This document shows, one piece after another, positions 1-6,686 of a stretch of DNA of 14,963 nucleotides. Source of the stretch: Nitrospirota bacterium (lineage in GTDB: Bacteria > Nitrospirota > Thermodesulfovibrionia > Thermodesulfovibrionales > Dissulfurispiraceae); assembly GCA_016212685.1 (NCBI GenBank), contig JACREW010000031.1, positions 1 through 14,963 of the forward strand, read 5' to 3'. Under the pieces are notes generated by a model, which saw only the letters and a list, made by a program, of their open reading frames with translations, did not search any database and was not told where the DNA came from. The position numbers and the translations under genes were made by a program. Position 1 is the stretch's first letter; each line of letters starts with the position of its first letter.

Positions 1-1
1 A

Positions 2-1000
2 ACGAGCGAACCTCATGATGGATATTTCATTTTTCAGATAGCCTTCCTTTTTATCGATAGCGAACAGAATAGAATTGCCGTCTTTGACAGGGCTAAAACC
101 AAAAGCAATAAAAAGCGAAGATTGACGCAAGGGCATGGCATATTGTGTTTAACGACACCTGATCTGTCTGGCGAGACGTCGTTTGAAAAGCAGATTCTAC
201 AAAAAGTCTCCGGCATTCAAATACGCGAAGTGAAGGTTCTTGGACAAGGTGTCTCCCACAGAGGCTCAAACACTTATCTGCTTACCGTCCTTGAGGTGAG
301 CGTTAATGGCGAAACTCCAATTACCATCAAACAGAGTAAAGACAAATTTGCCGGATTTATCAATATAAGCGAGGCTAAGGGCATATTAGGCGAAGGTCGA
401 GATGTTGACCATTCCATATTAAATTTCTTATCAGCTAAGAAATTCGATAAGGCATCCTTTATCCCTTCAATCGTTGATTGCTGGATTCAGCACAATGTTA
501 TTTTGGGAGTAGATATACATCGTTTCTCAACTTATGACAACCACGAGCAGGTACTTAAATATATCACGCTGCAAATTCATATCAGGAAATTGATAGAAGA
601 GTTTAAACTCTCTGCCCATACTATCCAAACCGGTGACGGGTGTTTTATCGTGTTTTATAATGGTAGTGAGCATGATGCATTAAACTTCTGCCTTCAGTTA
701 CAGAACAGGATTAGCTCAACAAATATATTAGGGCAGCCACTTCTCCGGTATGCATTAAATTCCGGATCTGTATATAAAGTGATAGACCTTAATCATCAAG
801 TAAATTTTATTGGAGACGGCATTAATTATTGTTCGCGGCTAATGAATGTAAAAGAGGCAAATGTGCTATACATTTCTAAAGATTTCCGTGACGCTATTAA
901 TCGGTTTGGTTTAGAAAAAGAATGGAGATTTGAGCGAACTCTTCTAACAATAAAACATAAAACAAAACCTGATGAAGTTTTCTTTCTTATTCTCAAGTAA
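2..1000 (+). CDS. NUDIX-like / class III nucleotidyl cyclase fusion, 3' part (5' end outside window)
   Basis: The frame is open from base 2 with no stop, so the gene enters from the left. The TTG at 122 is only the first start-like codon inside the window. Numbering residues from that TTG, the C-terminal half (about 125-290) looks like a class III adenylate/guanylate cyclase domain. It has metal Asp131 (GVDIHRF) and Asp172 (TGDGCF), 41 residues apart, and the transition-state pair Asn235 and Arg239 in GDGINYCSR. The Lys that normally selects adenine, just before the second Asp, is not at its usual place, so the base specificity is open. The N-terminal part, including the 40 codons before the TTG, has the strand-helix-strand layout of a NUDIX fold. 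It ends in a typical INISEAKGILGEGRDVD tail, but the acidic NUDIX box is degenerate, suggesting a ligand sensor rather than a hydrolase. The cyclase call is fairly firm; the NUDIX call and any link to nucleotide-signal defence systems are inference. Confidence 0.72.
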   Translation, partial: TSEPHDGYFIFQIAFLFIDSEQNRIAVFDRAKTKSNKKRRLTQGHGILCLTTPDLSGETSFEKQILQKVSGIQIREVKVLGQGVSHRGSNTYLLTVLEVSVNGETPITIKQSKDKFAGFINISEAKGILGEGRDVDHSILNFLSAKKFDKASFIPSIVDCWIQHNVILGVDIHRFSTYDNHEQVLKYITLQIHIRKLIEEFKLSAHTIQTGDGCFIVFYNGSEHDALNFCLQLQNRISSTNILGQPLLRYALNSGSVYKVIDLNHQVNFIGDGINYCSRLMNVKEANVLYISKDFRDAINRFGLEKEWRFERTLLTIKHKTKPDEVFFLILK

Positions 1001-1306
1001 CCTCTATCTCCACCCATGACACCCCATAAGTCATTCAACCCACCTGCCCTTAGCTTGCTTCTCATCAACCTTTTCTGGCACATCTCAGGTTATCGCTGTT
1101 GTCGGGCGGCGGGTTCTCCGGGCGTTAGATGTTTTTCAGGTTATCAAGGGTAGAGGGAGAGAATTTTAACGGCAGGCAAAGATATTGAGATTCAAAAGGA
1201 TTTTTTAAGTGGAGCTGAACGGTCTATGACTCGTAGAGGATCGAACCGTCGACCTCTTGAATGCCATTCCTCAAAGGGACAATTTAAACAGATCGGCTGC
1301 CGGTAA
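1001..1306. other. Gene-free stretch between cyclase gene and recombinase remnant
   Basis: No convincing gene lies here. The first part (1001-1150) holds a loose inverted repeat (1037-1049 with 1104-1115) and a GTTAGAT heptamer that together faintly resemble an integron attC site. It also has a 10-bp direct repeat, TCAGGTTATC, at 1085-1094 and 1136-1145. The second part (1156-1269) is the duplicated tRNA-Ala flank listed separately. Confidence 0.5.
1156..1269. repeat. Left att-like direct repeat: partial tRNA-Ala copy plus its 3' flank
   Basis: This block repeats 1876-1973. Bases 1156-1210 match 1876-1930 with 6 mismatches in 55. Bases 1211-1222 and 1239-1269 match the 3' half of tRNA-Ala (acceptor, T arm, anticodon stem-loop) exactly. 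The copy is interrupted by 16 extra bases at 1223-1238 and loses similarity after 1269, in the anticodon stem. It has no D arm or 5' acceptor strand, so it cannot give a functional tRNA. The simplest reading is one of the two attachment-site copies left by a tRNA-targeting integrative element. Confidence 0.8.
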
Positions 1307-1873
1307 AGGTATCTCTCAAAAGAGGAATGTCAAAGCCTTATCAATATTTGTCAGGGCAATACAAAGGCGATTGTCATTACTGCCTTGAATACAGGATGCA
1401 GGAAAGGAGAGTTATTATCTCTCAAATGGGATAATGTTGATCTGAAACATGGCTTTATTTTATTGGACATCACCAAGAACGGAGAGAGAAGGGAAATCCC
1501 TATCAATGAAACCCTGAGAGGCGTTTTACAGGGTATTACCAGAAGGCTTGATATTTCCTATGTCTTTTACGATAATGCCACTGGTAAGCCTTATCAGGAT
1601 GTAAAACGGAGCTTTAATACAGCTTGCCGGAGAGCAGGGATTAATGACTTCCACTTCCATGACCTGCGACATACCTTTGCAAGTCATCTTGTCATGGCAG
1701 GCGTGGACATAACCACAGTCAAAGAACTGTTAGGGCATAAGACCCTGACCATGACTTTAAGGTATGCTCACCTTGCACCTTCCCATAAGGTTAAGGCGGT
1801 TGACATCCTTGATAACACTATCAACGGAAAGTCTACTATACAAAAACTATACAATCAGGCGGTAAATGCGTAA
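1307..1873 (+). pseudogene. Tyrosine recombinase (phage-type integrase), catalytic domain only
   Basis: The readable frame runs from just after a TAA at 1304-1306 to 1873. It opens with RYLSKEECQSL, the usual start of an integrase catalytic domain, so the TTG at 1385 is not a natural start. Numbered from that TTG, all catalytic residues are present: Arg6 in GCRKGE, Lys31, His92 and Arg95 in HDLRHTFASH, His118 in LLGHKT and the nucleophile Tyr127 in LRYAHL. The N-terminal arm-binding and core-binding (SAM-like) domains are missing, and the sequence before the stop is degenerate. The fragment lies between two copies of tRNA-Ala 3' sequence, where an integrase gene normally sits, but the interval is only about 0.7 kb. 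I infer a decayed integrative element. A truncated protein could still be made, but independent integration activity is unlikely. Confidence 0.85.
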
Positions 1874-1875
1874 AT

Positions 1876-2002
<127 letters not shown>

Positions 2003-2015
2003 GTGAATATCGTGA

Positions 2016-2043
2016 TGCGTAACGGGTAATGCGTAAAGGGTAA
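2016..2043. repeat. Heptamer tandem repeat upstream of tRNA-Ala
   Basis: Two 14-bp units, TGCGTAACGGGTAA and TGCGTAAAGGGTAA, lie head to tail, equivalent to four heptamers ending in GGTAA or CGTAA. They begin 13 bp upstream of the tRNA 5' end, so they overlap its likely promoter region. Confidence 0.8.
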
Positions 2044-2154
2044 AAAAATTGAACTTCAACAACTCAAAAATCCGCTACTCATTTACAACTTAGTAAAAAT
2101 ACCATCTCAACGCAAGGATTGTCAAGGATTGAGCGTTCTGGTATCATTTAATAC

Positions 2155-2274
2155 ATGAAGAAAAAAGTCGTCTGCGCGGGCACATTCGATCACTTTCATC
2201 ATGGCAAAATAGTAAGGCTCGCGTCGTTCCAGCCCGAAAAATACAAGTCATCGTATTTCAGACAGAAAAATTAA
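2155..2274 (+). pseudogene. N-terminal remnant of a nucleotidyltransferase-fold (cytidylyltransferase/CoaD-like) gene
   Basis: ATG at 2155 opens a 39-codon frame starting MKKKVVCAGTFDHFHHGK, ending at TAA 2272-2274. The VxxAGTFDxFHxGH pattern is the first strand and HxGH nucleotide-binding loop of the phosphopantetheine adenylyltransferase / cytidylyltransferase superfamily. The second His of HxGH is Lys here. After about 20 residues the similarity stops and the frame ends, six bases before the structured element at 2280. The normal protein would be about 150 residues or more. I infer a gene truncated by insertion or deletion at this point. No clear ribosome-binding site precedes the ATG. Confidence 0.55.
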
Positions 2275-2279
2275 TGCTA

Positions 2280-2412
2280 AAAGTGAAGGGCAAGGTATTA
2301 GAGCGGCTTCGACAGCCCAAGCGTGACAAGGATGTCTAAGCGGGCTGGCGTAGCCTCGGAGAAAGGCCGGATGCCTTTCGAGAATGAGCGGCAATACCTT
2401 GTCCTTCACTTT
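2280..2412 (+). ncRNA. Candidate structured RNA or small non-autonomous element, 133 nt
   Basis: A 20-bp outer stem pairs 2280-2299 with 2393-2412, broken only by one G-U pair. Inside are two further hairpins. The first pairs AGCCC (2314-2318) with GGGCT (2342-2346) and contains an inner GACA/TGTC stem. The second pairs CTCG...AAAGGC (2355-2367) with GCCTTTCGAG (2373-2382) across a 3-nt bulge and a CGGAT loop. The heptamer GAGCGGC occurs just inside each arm of the outer stem. Neither strand has a credible ORF. The strand is chosen arbitrarily because the helices are nearly symmetric. It could be a structured ncRNA, a guide-type RNA of a lost transposon nuclease, or a MITE-like insertion. I do not recognise the family. 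Confidence 0.5.
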
Positions 2413-2422
2413 ATCTGCCGAA

Positions 2423-2453
2423 TAAAAACGGGGACTCCGTTCGGAGTCCCCGT
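2423..2453 (-). terminator. Rho-independent terminator of atpB-atpE
   Basis: A perfect inverted repeat, ACGGGGACTCC / GGAGTCCCCGT (2428-2438, 2443-2453), has a 4-nt loop. On the minus strand it is followed by a T-rich tract (TTTTTATT, ending near 2421). It starts 25 bases after the atpE stop codon. The plus-strand side has only CCCTTTC, so termination is expected mainly for atpE transcripts. Confidence 0.88.
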
Positions 2454-2478
2454 CCCTTTCTTATGAATGGTGAAAAAA

Positions 2479-2826
2479 TTAAAGTTTGAAAGGATTTGCA
2501 AAAAGCACTATAAGAACAACAACAAGGGCATAAATAGCAAGAGACTCGATCATCGCAAGACCGATGATAAGAGTTGTTGTGATCTTGCCCGATGCTCCCG
2601 GATTCCTTGCAACACCTTCTGTTGCACCCCTCAAGCCTATACCTTGACCGATTCCGGTTCCGAGCGCTGCAAGACCGATTGCAAGGCCTGAACCCAAAAC
2701 AGCCATTCCGTAGTAGCTGAGTTTTGCGTCGTTTGCAACAGCCTTGGCCTCTTCAGCAAAGGCGATCGGTGCAAGCAGCGCAAGTGCGACAAGTGTTAGC
2801 ACAGTAAGTGCGAGTATCTTCTTCAT
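2479..2826 (-). CDS. atpE: ATP synthase F0 subunit c (rotor ring)
   Basis: This 115-residue proteolipid forms the ion-carrying rotor ring of F-type ATP synthase in the inner membrane. Residues 1-24 look like a cleavable signal peptide (charged start, Leu/Ala core, AFA before EEAKA), as in some Nitrospirota and Aquificae but not in E. coli. Helix 1 (about 40-65) carries the glycine-rich GLAALGTGIGQGIG stretch. The polar loop is RNPGAS. Helix 2 (about 84-110) carries the ion-binding Glu94. Gln61, Glu94, Ser95 and Tyr99 match by spacing the ligands of Na+-binding c rings, but the usual Thr after Ser is Leu96. ATG at 2826 has a strong AAGGAGG upstream. The gene lies 29 nt after atpB and is followed by a terminator, so the other ATP synthase genes must be elsewhere. 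Confidence 0.97.
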   Translation of the reverse strand: MKKILALTVLTLVALALLAPIAFAEEAKAVANDAKLSYYGMAVLGSGLAIGLAALGTGIGQGIGLRGATEGVARNPGASGKITTTLIIGLAMIESLAIYALVVVLIVLFANPFKL

Positions 2827-2855
2827 AGCGTTTTTCCTCCTTTCTTAAAAATATT

Positions 2856-3533
2856 TTAATGTCCCTCTTCTACCGCACCGGCAATATATAATGTAGCCAG
2901 CAAGGCGAAGACATAGGCCTGAATAATACTTACCAGCACGCCGAGTCCTAAAATGGCAACAGGCACTATGACCGGCGCCAAAATGCCGAGAATAATCAAG
3001 ATCATATGCTTAGCCATCATGTTGCCGAAAAGCCTGACAGACAGGGTAATTGGCCTCACGAGATGGCCGATGAGTTCGATGAAGAACATCATGATCATCA
3101 ACGGAAGCGCATATATGGATCTGATCGGTCCTAAAAAGTGGTTTATATATTTTATGCCGTGAACCTTTATCCCGTAATACTGATATATAAAAAACACTGG
3201 CACGGCTATCGATGCTGTCGTGTTGATATTGCTCGTGGGCGCATCGAATCCTGGTATCAGTCCCATAAAATTACATGTCAGGATATAAAGACCGATTGTG
3301 CCTATAAGGGGATAGAACTTTTCTCCCCAGTGATGGCCTATATTGGAATTGGTAAGGTTCAGGAATAAATCCGCAAATGTCTCCATTACGTTCTGGAGTC
3401 CTGACGGAACGAGGCTCAGCTTATTTCTTACGACAAGGGCGGCGCCTATTAAAATGCCCATCGCAAGCCATGAATATGAAACATAAGGTGGTATATTCGG
3501 TAGTACTGCGTGCAAAATAGTAGGTGCTTCCAC
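2856..3533 (-). CDS. atpB: ATP synthase F0 subunit a
   Basis: This 225-residue membrane protein provides the ion half-channels next to the c ring. The essential Arg167 sits in the family motif SVRLFGNMMA. The matching last helix contains IIQAYVFALLATLYI (203-217) and the protein ends VEEGH. Five or so hydrophobic segments are visible (about 19-36, 74-95, 108-120, 140-160, 176-218). The start is GTG at 3533, chosen because AGAGGAGG lies 6 nt upstream and because the next in-frame Met (Met25) falls inside the first membrane helix. atpB heads a two-gene transcript with atpE behind a near-consensus promoter. No atpI-like gene precedes it. Confidence 0.96.
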   Translation of the reverse strand: MEAPTILHAVLPNIPPYVSYSWLAMGILIGAALVVRNKLSLVPSGLQNVMETFADLFLNLTNSNIGHHWGEKFYPLIGTIGLYILTCNFMGLIPGFDAPTSNINTTASIAVPVFFIYQYYGIKVHGIKYINHFLGPIRSIYALPLMIMMFFIELIGHLVRPITLSVRLFGNMMAKHMILIILGILAPVIVPVAILGLGVLVSIIQAYVFALLATLYIAGAVEEGH

Positions 3534-3563
3534 GGGACGCCTCCTCTAATAAAATTAACAGCT

Positions 3564-3592
3564 ATGATAATTTAAAAACAGTTAAATGTCAA
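3564..3592 (-). promoter_or_regulatory. Sigma-70-type promoter of atpB-atpE
   Basis: On the minus strand a perfect -35 TTGACA (3587-3592) is followed by a 17-nt AT-rich spacer and a -10 TATCAT (3564-3569). It lies about 30 bp upstream of the atpB GTG and ahead of the AGGAGG site. It is the best promoter in the window and implies strong constitutive expression. Confidence 0.85.
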
Positions 3593-3664
3593 GGTTTGGG
3601 CTCTTTAAGGTTTTTTATTGGTTAATAAGCTTTTATAATTCCCTTAGGCTGACGCATATCACCC

Positions 3665-4522
3665 TTATGCCTTTATCAAAAGCATGGAGCCCTTTGACGC
3701 CCCGAGTTCCTTTGAGACCACATCGCACTTCGACTGGAAAAGAAAGAATACCTCTTTGCCGTCGGCAGACCCCGTATCCCACAGCGTCTCGAAATTCCCC
3801 TGTCCCTTGCTTATTATAAAACCGGAGCTTTCGAATATCCTGTTGAATTCCGGAGGAGTAAATTCTAATATCGTCCCGATGCAGTCGGAGCCGTTATCGA
3901 TTACTTCGCAGACCTCCGTAAGCCCGACTTCCCGAGCATCGTCCATAGTGGAATCGTTCAATACCGGCTCTCCTTTTACAACTGCCGTGACCTTTTTACC
4001 CATGCCGGTCAAGACCTCTATAAGAAGCCTGTCGAATACGATTTCGCCTGCGTTATCCAGCAGGTAAAGCATTTCCGGGCTTTCATCCGACGCGTCTTTG
4101 AAAGACGCGTAAGCGTCCACGGTAAGAGGGTTATGCAATGCCTTTTCTATGGTCCCGATAATATCCACCGACGTGAATATGCCGAAATCTATGACATTAC
4201 CCGCAATGGCAAGCCTCGCCGCAGTCCATAAGGGATCTTTGCTGTTTTCGACCGTTTTTTTCAGTTCTGGATAAAGCCCCAGCGCTATCTGATTGTATTC
4301 GGATTTTATCTCCTTGAACGGGTCTTTGCCGAGCAAATGCCTTATTTTCCTGTGCAAGAACGTGGTGGAATACGCCGGCGGCTGCGACATATCGGTTGCC
4401 TTGATCTCATCGAGCACGCCTTTTATTACCTCCGCCTGAAGCGAACCGTCCCTCGTGCCGAGACGCACGGCGATCAAGGTCTGCTTAAAAAAGCACGGGA
4501 AACAATCTAAGTGAACTTTCAC
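3665..4522 (-). CDS. DUF89 / ARMT1-like metal-dependent phosphatase
   Basis: 285 residues matching the DUF89 damage-control phosphatase family. These are metal-dependent enzymes that dephosphorylate harmful or wrongly formed phosphometabolites. Cys7 and Cys10 (CFPC) mark the prokaryotic CxxC-containing type. Core motifs are GNVID (108-112), LDNAGE (155-160) with Asp156 and Asn157 as expected metal ligands, Asp164, GEPVLND (184-190), and SKGQGN (238-243). ATG at 4522 overlaps the purD stop in an ATGA junction, so the two genes are translationally coupled. It is the last gene of the purH operon. The substrate is not known from sequence. A phosphosugar or phosphoribosyl compound related to the labile PurD substrate is a plausible inference. 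Confidence 0.88.
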   Translation of the reverse strand: MKVHLDCFPCFFKQTLIAVRLGTRDGSLQAEVIKGVLDEIKATDMSQPPAYSTTFLHRKIRHLLGKDPFKEIKSEYNQIALGLYPELKKTVENSKDPLWTAARLAIAGNVIDFGIFTSVDIIGTIEKALHNPLTVDAYASFKDASDESPEMLYLLDNAGEIVFDRLLIEVLTGMGKKVTAVVKGEPVLNDSTMDDAREVGLTEVCEVIDNGSDCIGTILEFTPPEFNRIFESSGFIISKGQGNFETLWDTGSADGKEVFFLFQSKCDVVSKELGASKGSMLLIKA

Positions 4523-5793
4523 CGTCTGTTCAGCGCCCTGTCCGCAATGTCTTTTCTGTAATGCATTCCGTCGAAATGTATCTTGCTTATCGCCTCGTAC
4601 GCCTTTTCTTTCGCAGCCTTTATATCTCCGCCCAACGCGGTAACGCCCAGCACCCTTCCGCCGTTTGTGACTATTTCATTGTTATTGAAGGCAGTACCTG
4701 CATGAAAGACAACTACATCGTCCGTCTTCCCGGCATTATCCAATCCGGAGATAATCTTCCCCTTCTCGTATTTCCCCGGATACCCGCCCGATGCTAAAAC
4801 AACGCATACCGATGCGTCTTCCTTCCACTTAATCTCTATGTCCGACAGCTTTTCATCGGTTATCGCCATGGAAATATCCATCAGATCCGTATCGAGCCTT
4901 GCAAGGATGGGTTGCGTTTCAGGGTCGCCGAGCCTGCAGTTAAATTCAAGGACTGACGGTTTGCCGTTGTCGATCATCAGCCCCGCGTATAAAATCCCTT
5001 TATATTTTATCCCTTCGCTTTTAAGCCCGTCGATCGTCGGCCTCATTATCGTTTCCATCACTACGGATTCTATTTCCTTTGTAATGACAGGCGCCGGGCT
5101 GTACGCGCCCATGCCGCCGGTGTTCGGTCCCTTGTCTTCGTCAAAAACACGTTTGTGATCCTGAGAACTTACCATCGGCACAATGGTCTTGCCGTCGGTA
5201 AAGACCATAAAAGACGCCTCTTCTCCATTAAGACAGTCTTCAACTATTACCTTATTCCCGGCATCTCCGAAAGCCCTGTCTTTCATAATAAACCGCAATG
5301 CATCTGTGGCTTCATCCACTGTTGAGGCGACAATAACCCCCTTGCCTGCGGCGAGGCCGTCGGCCTTAATCACGATGGGCGCTCCCTTCATCCGCACATG
5401 ATCCTCGGCATGGATATACGAACTGAAAACTTTATATTCCGCGGTCGGTATGCGGTGCCTCTTCATGAACTCCTTAGAAAAAACCTTGCTCGACTCGAGC
5501 TGCGCCGCAGCCTTTGAAGGCCCGATAATCCTCCTGCCCTCCTTTTCAAAGGCATCTACTATCCCCCTCGAAAGCGGGTCTTCAGGCCCGACAATCGTGA
5601 GGTCTACCCATTCGTATCTGACAAAATCCACCAAAGCGCTGAAGTCCGAAGAGTCCACATCTATGCATTCGGCCATTCCGGATATTCCCGCATTGCCGGG
5701 AGTGCAGTAAATCTTATCGACAAGCCTGGACTGCGAGAGTTTCCACACAATCGCATGCTCCCTTCCTCCGCTGCCTACAACCAAAACCTTCAT
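4519..5793 (-). CDS. purD: Phosphoribosylamine-glycine ligase (GAR synthetase)
   Basis: ATP-grasp enzyme of 424 residues, full length for the family. It joins glycine to 5-phosphoribosylamine in the second step of de novo purine synthesis in the cytoplasm. Motifs are the N-terminal GSGGREHA (7-14), the ATP-grasp loop KADGLAAGKGV (143-153), DHKRVFDEDKGPNTGGMGA (212-230), and the metal/ATP site EFNCRLGDPETQ (283-294). The C-terminal domain ends at HYRKDIADRALNRR. The ATG shares one base with the stop of the upstream protoglobin gene (TAATG), and its own stop overlaps the DUF89 start. It is thus locked into the purH operon. Confidence 0.97.
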   Translation of the reverse strand: MKVLVVGSGGREHAIVWKLSQSRLVDKIYCTPGNAGISGMAECIDVDSSDFSALVDFVRYEWVDLTIVGPEDPLSRGIVDAFEKEGRRIIGPSKAAAQLESSKVFSKEFMKRHRIPTAEYKVFSSYIHAEDHVRMKGAPIVIKADGLAAGKGVIVASTVDEATDALRFIMKDRAFGDAGNKVIVEDCLNGEEASFMVFTDGKTIVPMVSSQDHKRVFDEDKGPNTGGMGAYSPAPVITKEIESVVMETIMRPTIDGLKSEGIKYKGILYAGLMIDNGKPSVLEFNCRLGDPETQPILARLDTDLMDISMAITDEKLSDIEIKWKEDASVCVVLASGGYPGKYEKGKIISGLDNAGKTDDVVVFHAGTAFNNNEIVTNGGRVLGVTALGGDIKAAKEKAYEAISKIHFDGMHYRKDIADRALNRR

Positions 5794-6686
5794 TATCCTT
5801 TCTCCTCTGTTTTTTTAACCATCCAGTAAACCAGACCTATAACGAGTATCGCCGCTATGAGATAGTATATAGTCTCGGACTTTTCATGCTTCAGCGTGGC
5901 AATCATAGTCTCCCTTATGATAGTTACAAGCGCAACCCCTATAAAAACGCTGATATGAAACTTTCCGCCTTTAAGATGCGCTATTTCGGTATTCATAAGT
6001 TCTATCATTACCCACAAAATCAGCACCGAGCCGAGGGCTGATATTATTCCATGCTCAAGGTTGCCTGTAACAAGGTTCCGCACATCGTAGACAACCAGAC
6101 CGACAACACCGAGCGTCAGCCCTATCAGCGCAAGAATAAGGATAAGATTCATGGACTGGGAAAAACGCTCCGAAAAGCTTATCAATGCGTTCTTCACCCT
6201 GTAAGCGGGAGAATAAGTCCTCAACTCCTCCTCGATGTAAGAAGACGTGATTATATCGAGGTTTATATCGAGTACCTTTTCTATGGAAATCAGCAGCCGC
6301 GCCCGCTCATCGGCATCTTCTATATGGGAGTTAAGGAGATTGATACAGAAATTTCTTATGATATTAACCGAGCGGTTCATATAATGGGCATCCACATTCA
6401 CCCTCATATGCCTCTGTCCTATCCTTATCAGTTTTTCGTAATACTTATTGTCGTAACTTCCTGAGAAAAGATCTGCAAACCATATCTTCTGCGCCCCGAA
6501 TATATGTTTTTTCCTGCGTTCATCGGTAAAAAAGGCTGCCGCCTGCTTTGTCTGCAGTATCCATGAATGAAGGGCATCCATAGCCTCACCCGCATGCTCA
6601 TCCATGAGGATCTTCAGAGAGACGAGCCTCTTCTCATCCTCTACGGTAAAGTTGTAATGCAGCTTTATTTCTCTGAAGGATCTCAT
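5793..6686 (-). CDS. Protoglobin-domain / PsiE-like membrane protein fusion
   Basis: 297 residues in two parts. Residues about 1-165 resemble the globin sensor (protoglobin) fold, with Trp69, DLFSGSYD (72-79), and His93 in LIRIGQRHMRVNVDAHY (86-102) as the expected proximal haem ligand. Residues about 178-290 form four hydrophobic helices (about 180-202, 212-231, 243-263, 272-290) resembling the PsiE family of phosphate-starvation-inducible membrane proteins; NTEIAHLKGGKFHISVFIG (232-250) is the characteristic loop. The haem domain should face the cytoplasm. The likely role is sensing O2, NO or CO at the membrane; the output is unknown. The gene sits between purH and purD with 1-nt overlaps at both ends (TGATG and TAATG), so it belongs to the purine operon. 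The fold calls are confident; the function is not. Confidence 0.8.
   Translation of the reverse strand: MRSFREIKLHYNFTVEDEKRLVSLKILMDEHAGEAMDALHSWILQTKQAAAFFTDERRKKHIFGAQKIWFADLFSGSYDNKYYEKLIRIGQRHMRVNVDAHYMNRSVNIIRNFCINLLNSHIEDADERARLLISIEKVLDINLDIITSSYIEEELRTYSPAYRVKNALISFSERFSQSMNLILILALIGLTLGVVGLVVYDVRNLVTGNLEHGIISALGSVLILWVMIELMNTEIAHLKGGKFHISVFIGVALVTIIRETMIATLKHEKSETIYYLIAAILVIGLVYWMVKKTEEKG

Noticed and set aside
826..1083. 85-codon minus-strand frame at the end of the cyclase gene
   Set aside because: It overlaps the well-supported cyclase C-terminus and shows no family features.
2280..2412. Retron msr-msd
   Set aside because: The outer inverted repeat and nearby GAGCGGC suggested it, but no reverse transcriptase gene is adjacent and the hairpin layout is not typical.
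2467..2691. 74-codon plus-strand frame
   Set aside because: It is antisense to atpE, has no ribosome-binding site and no family resemblance; it reflects the c-subunit codons read backwards.
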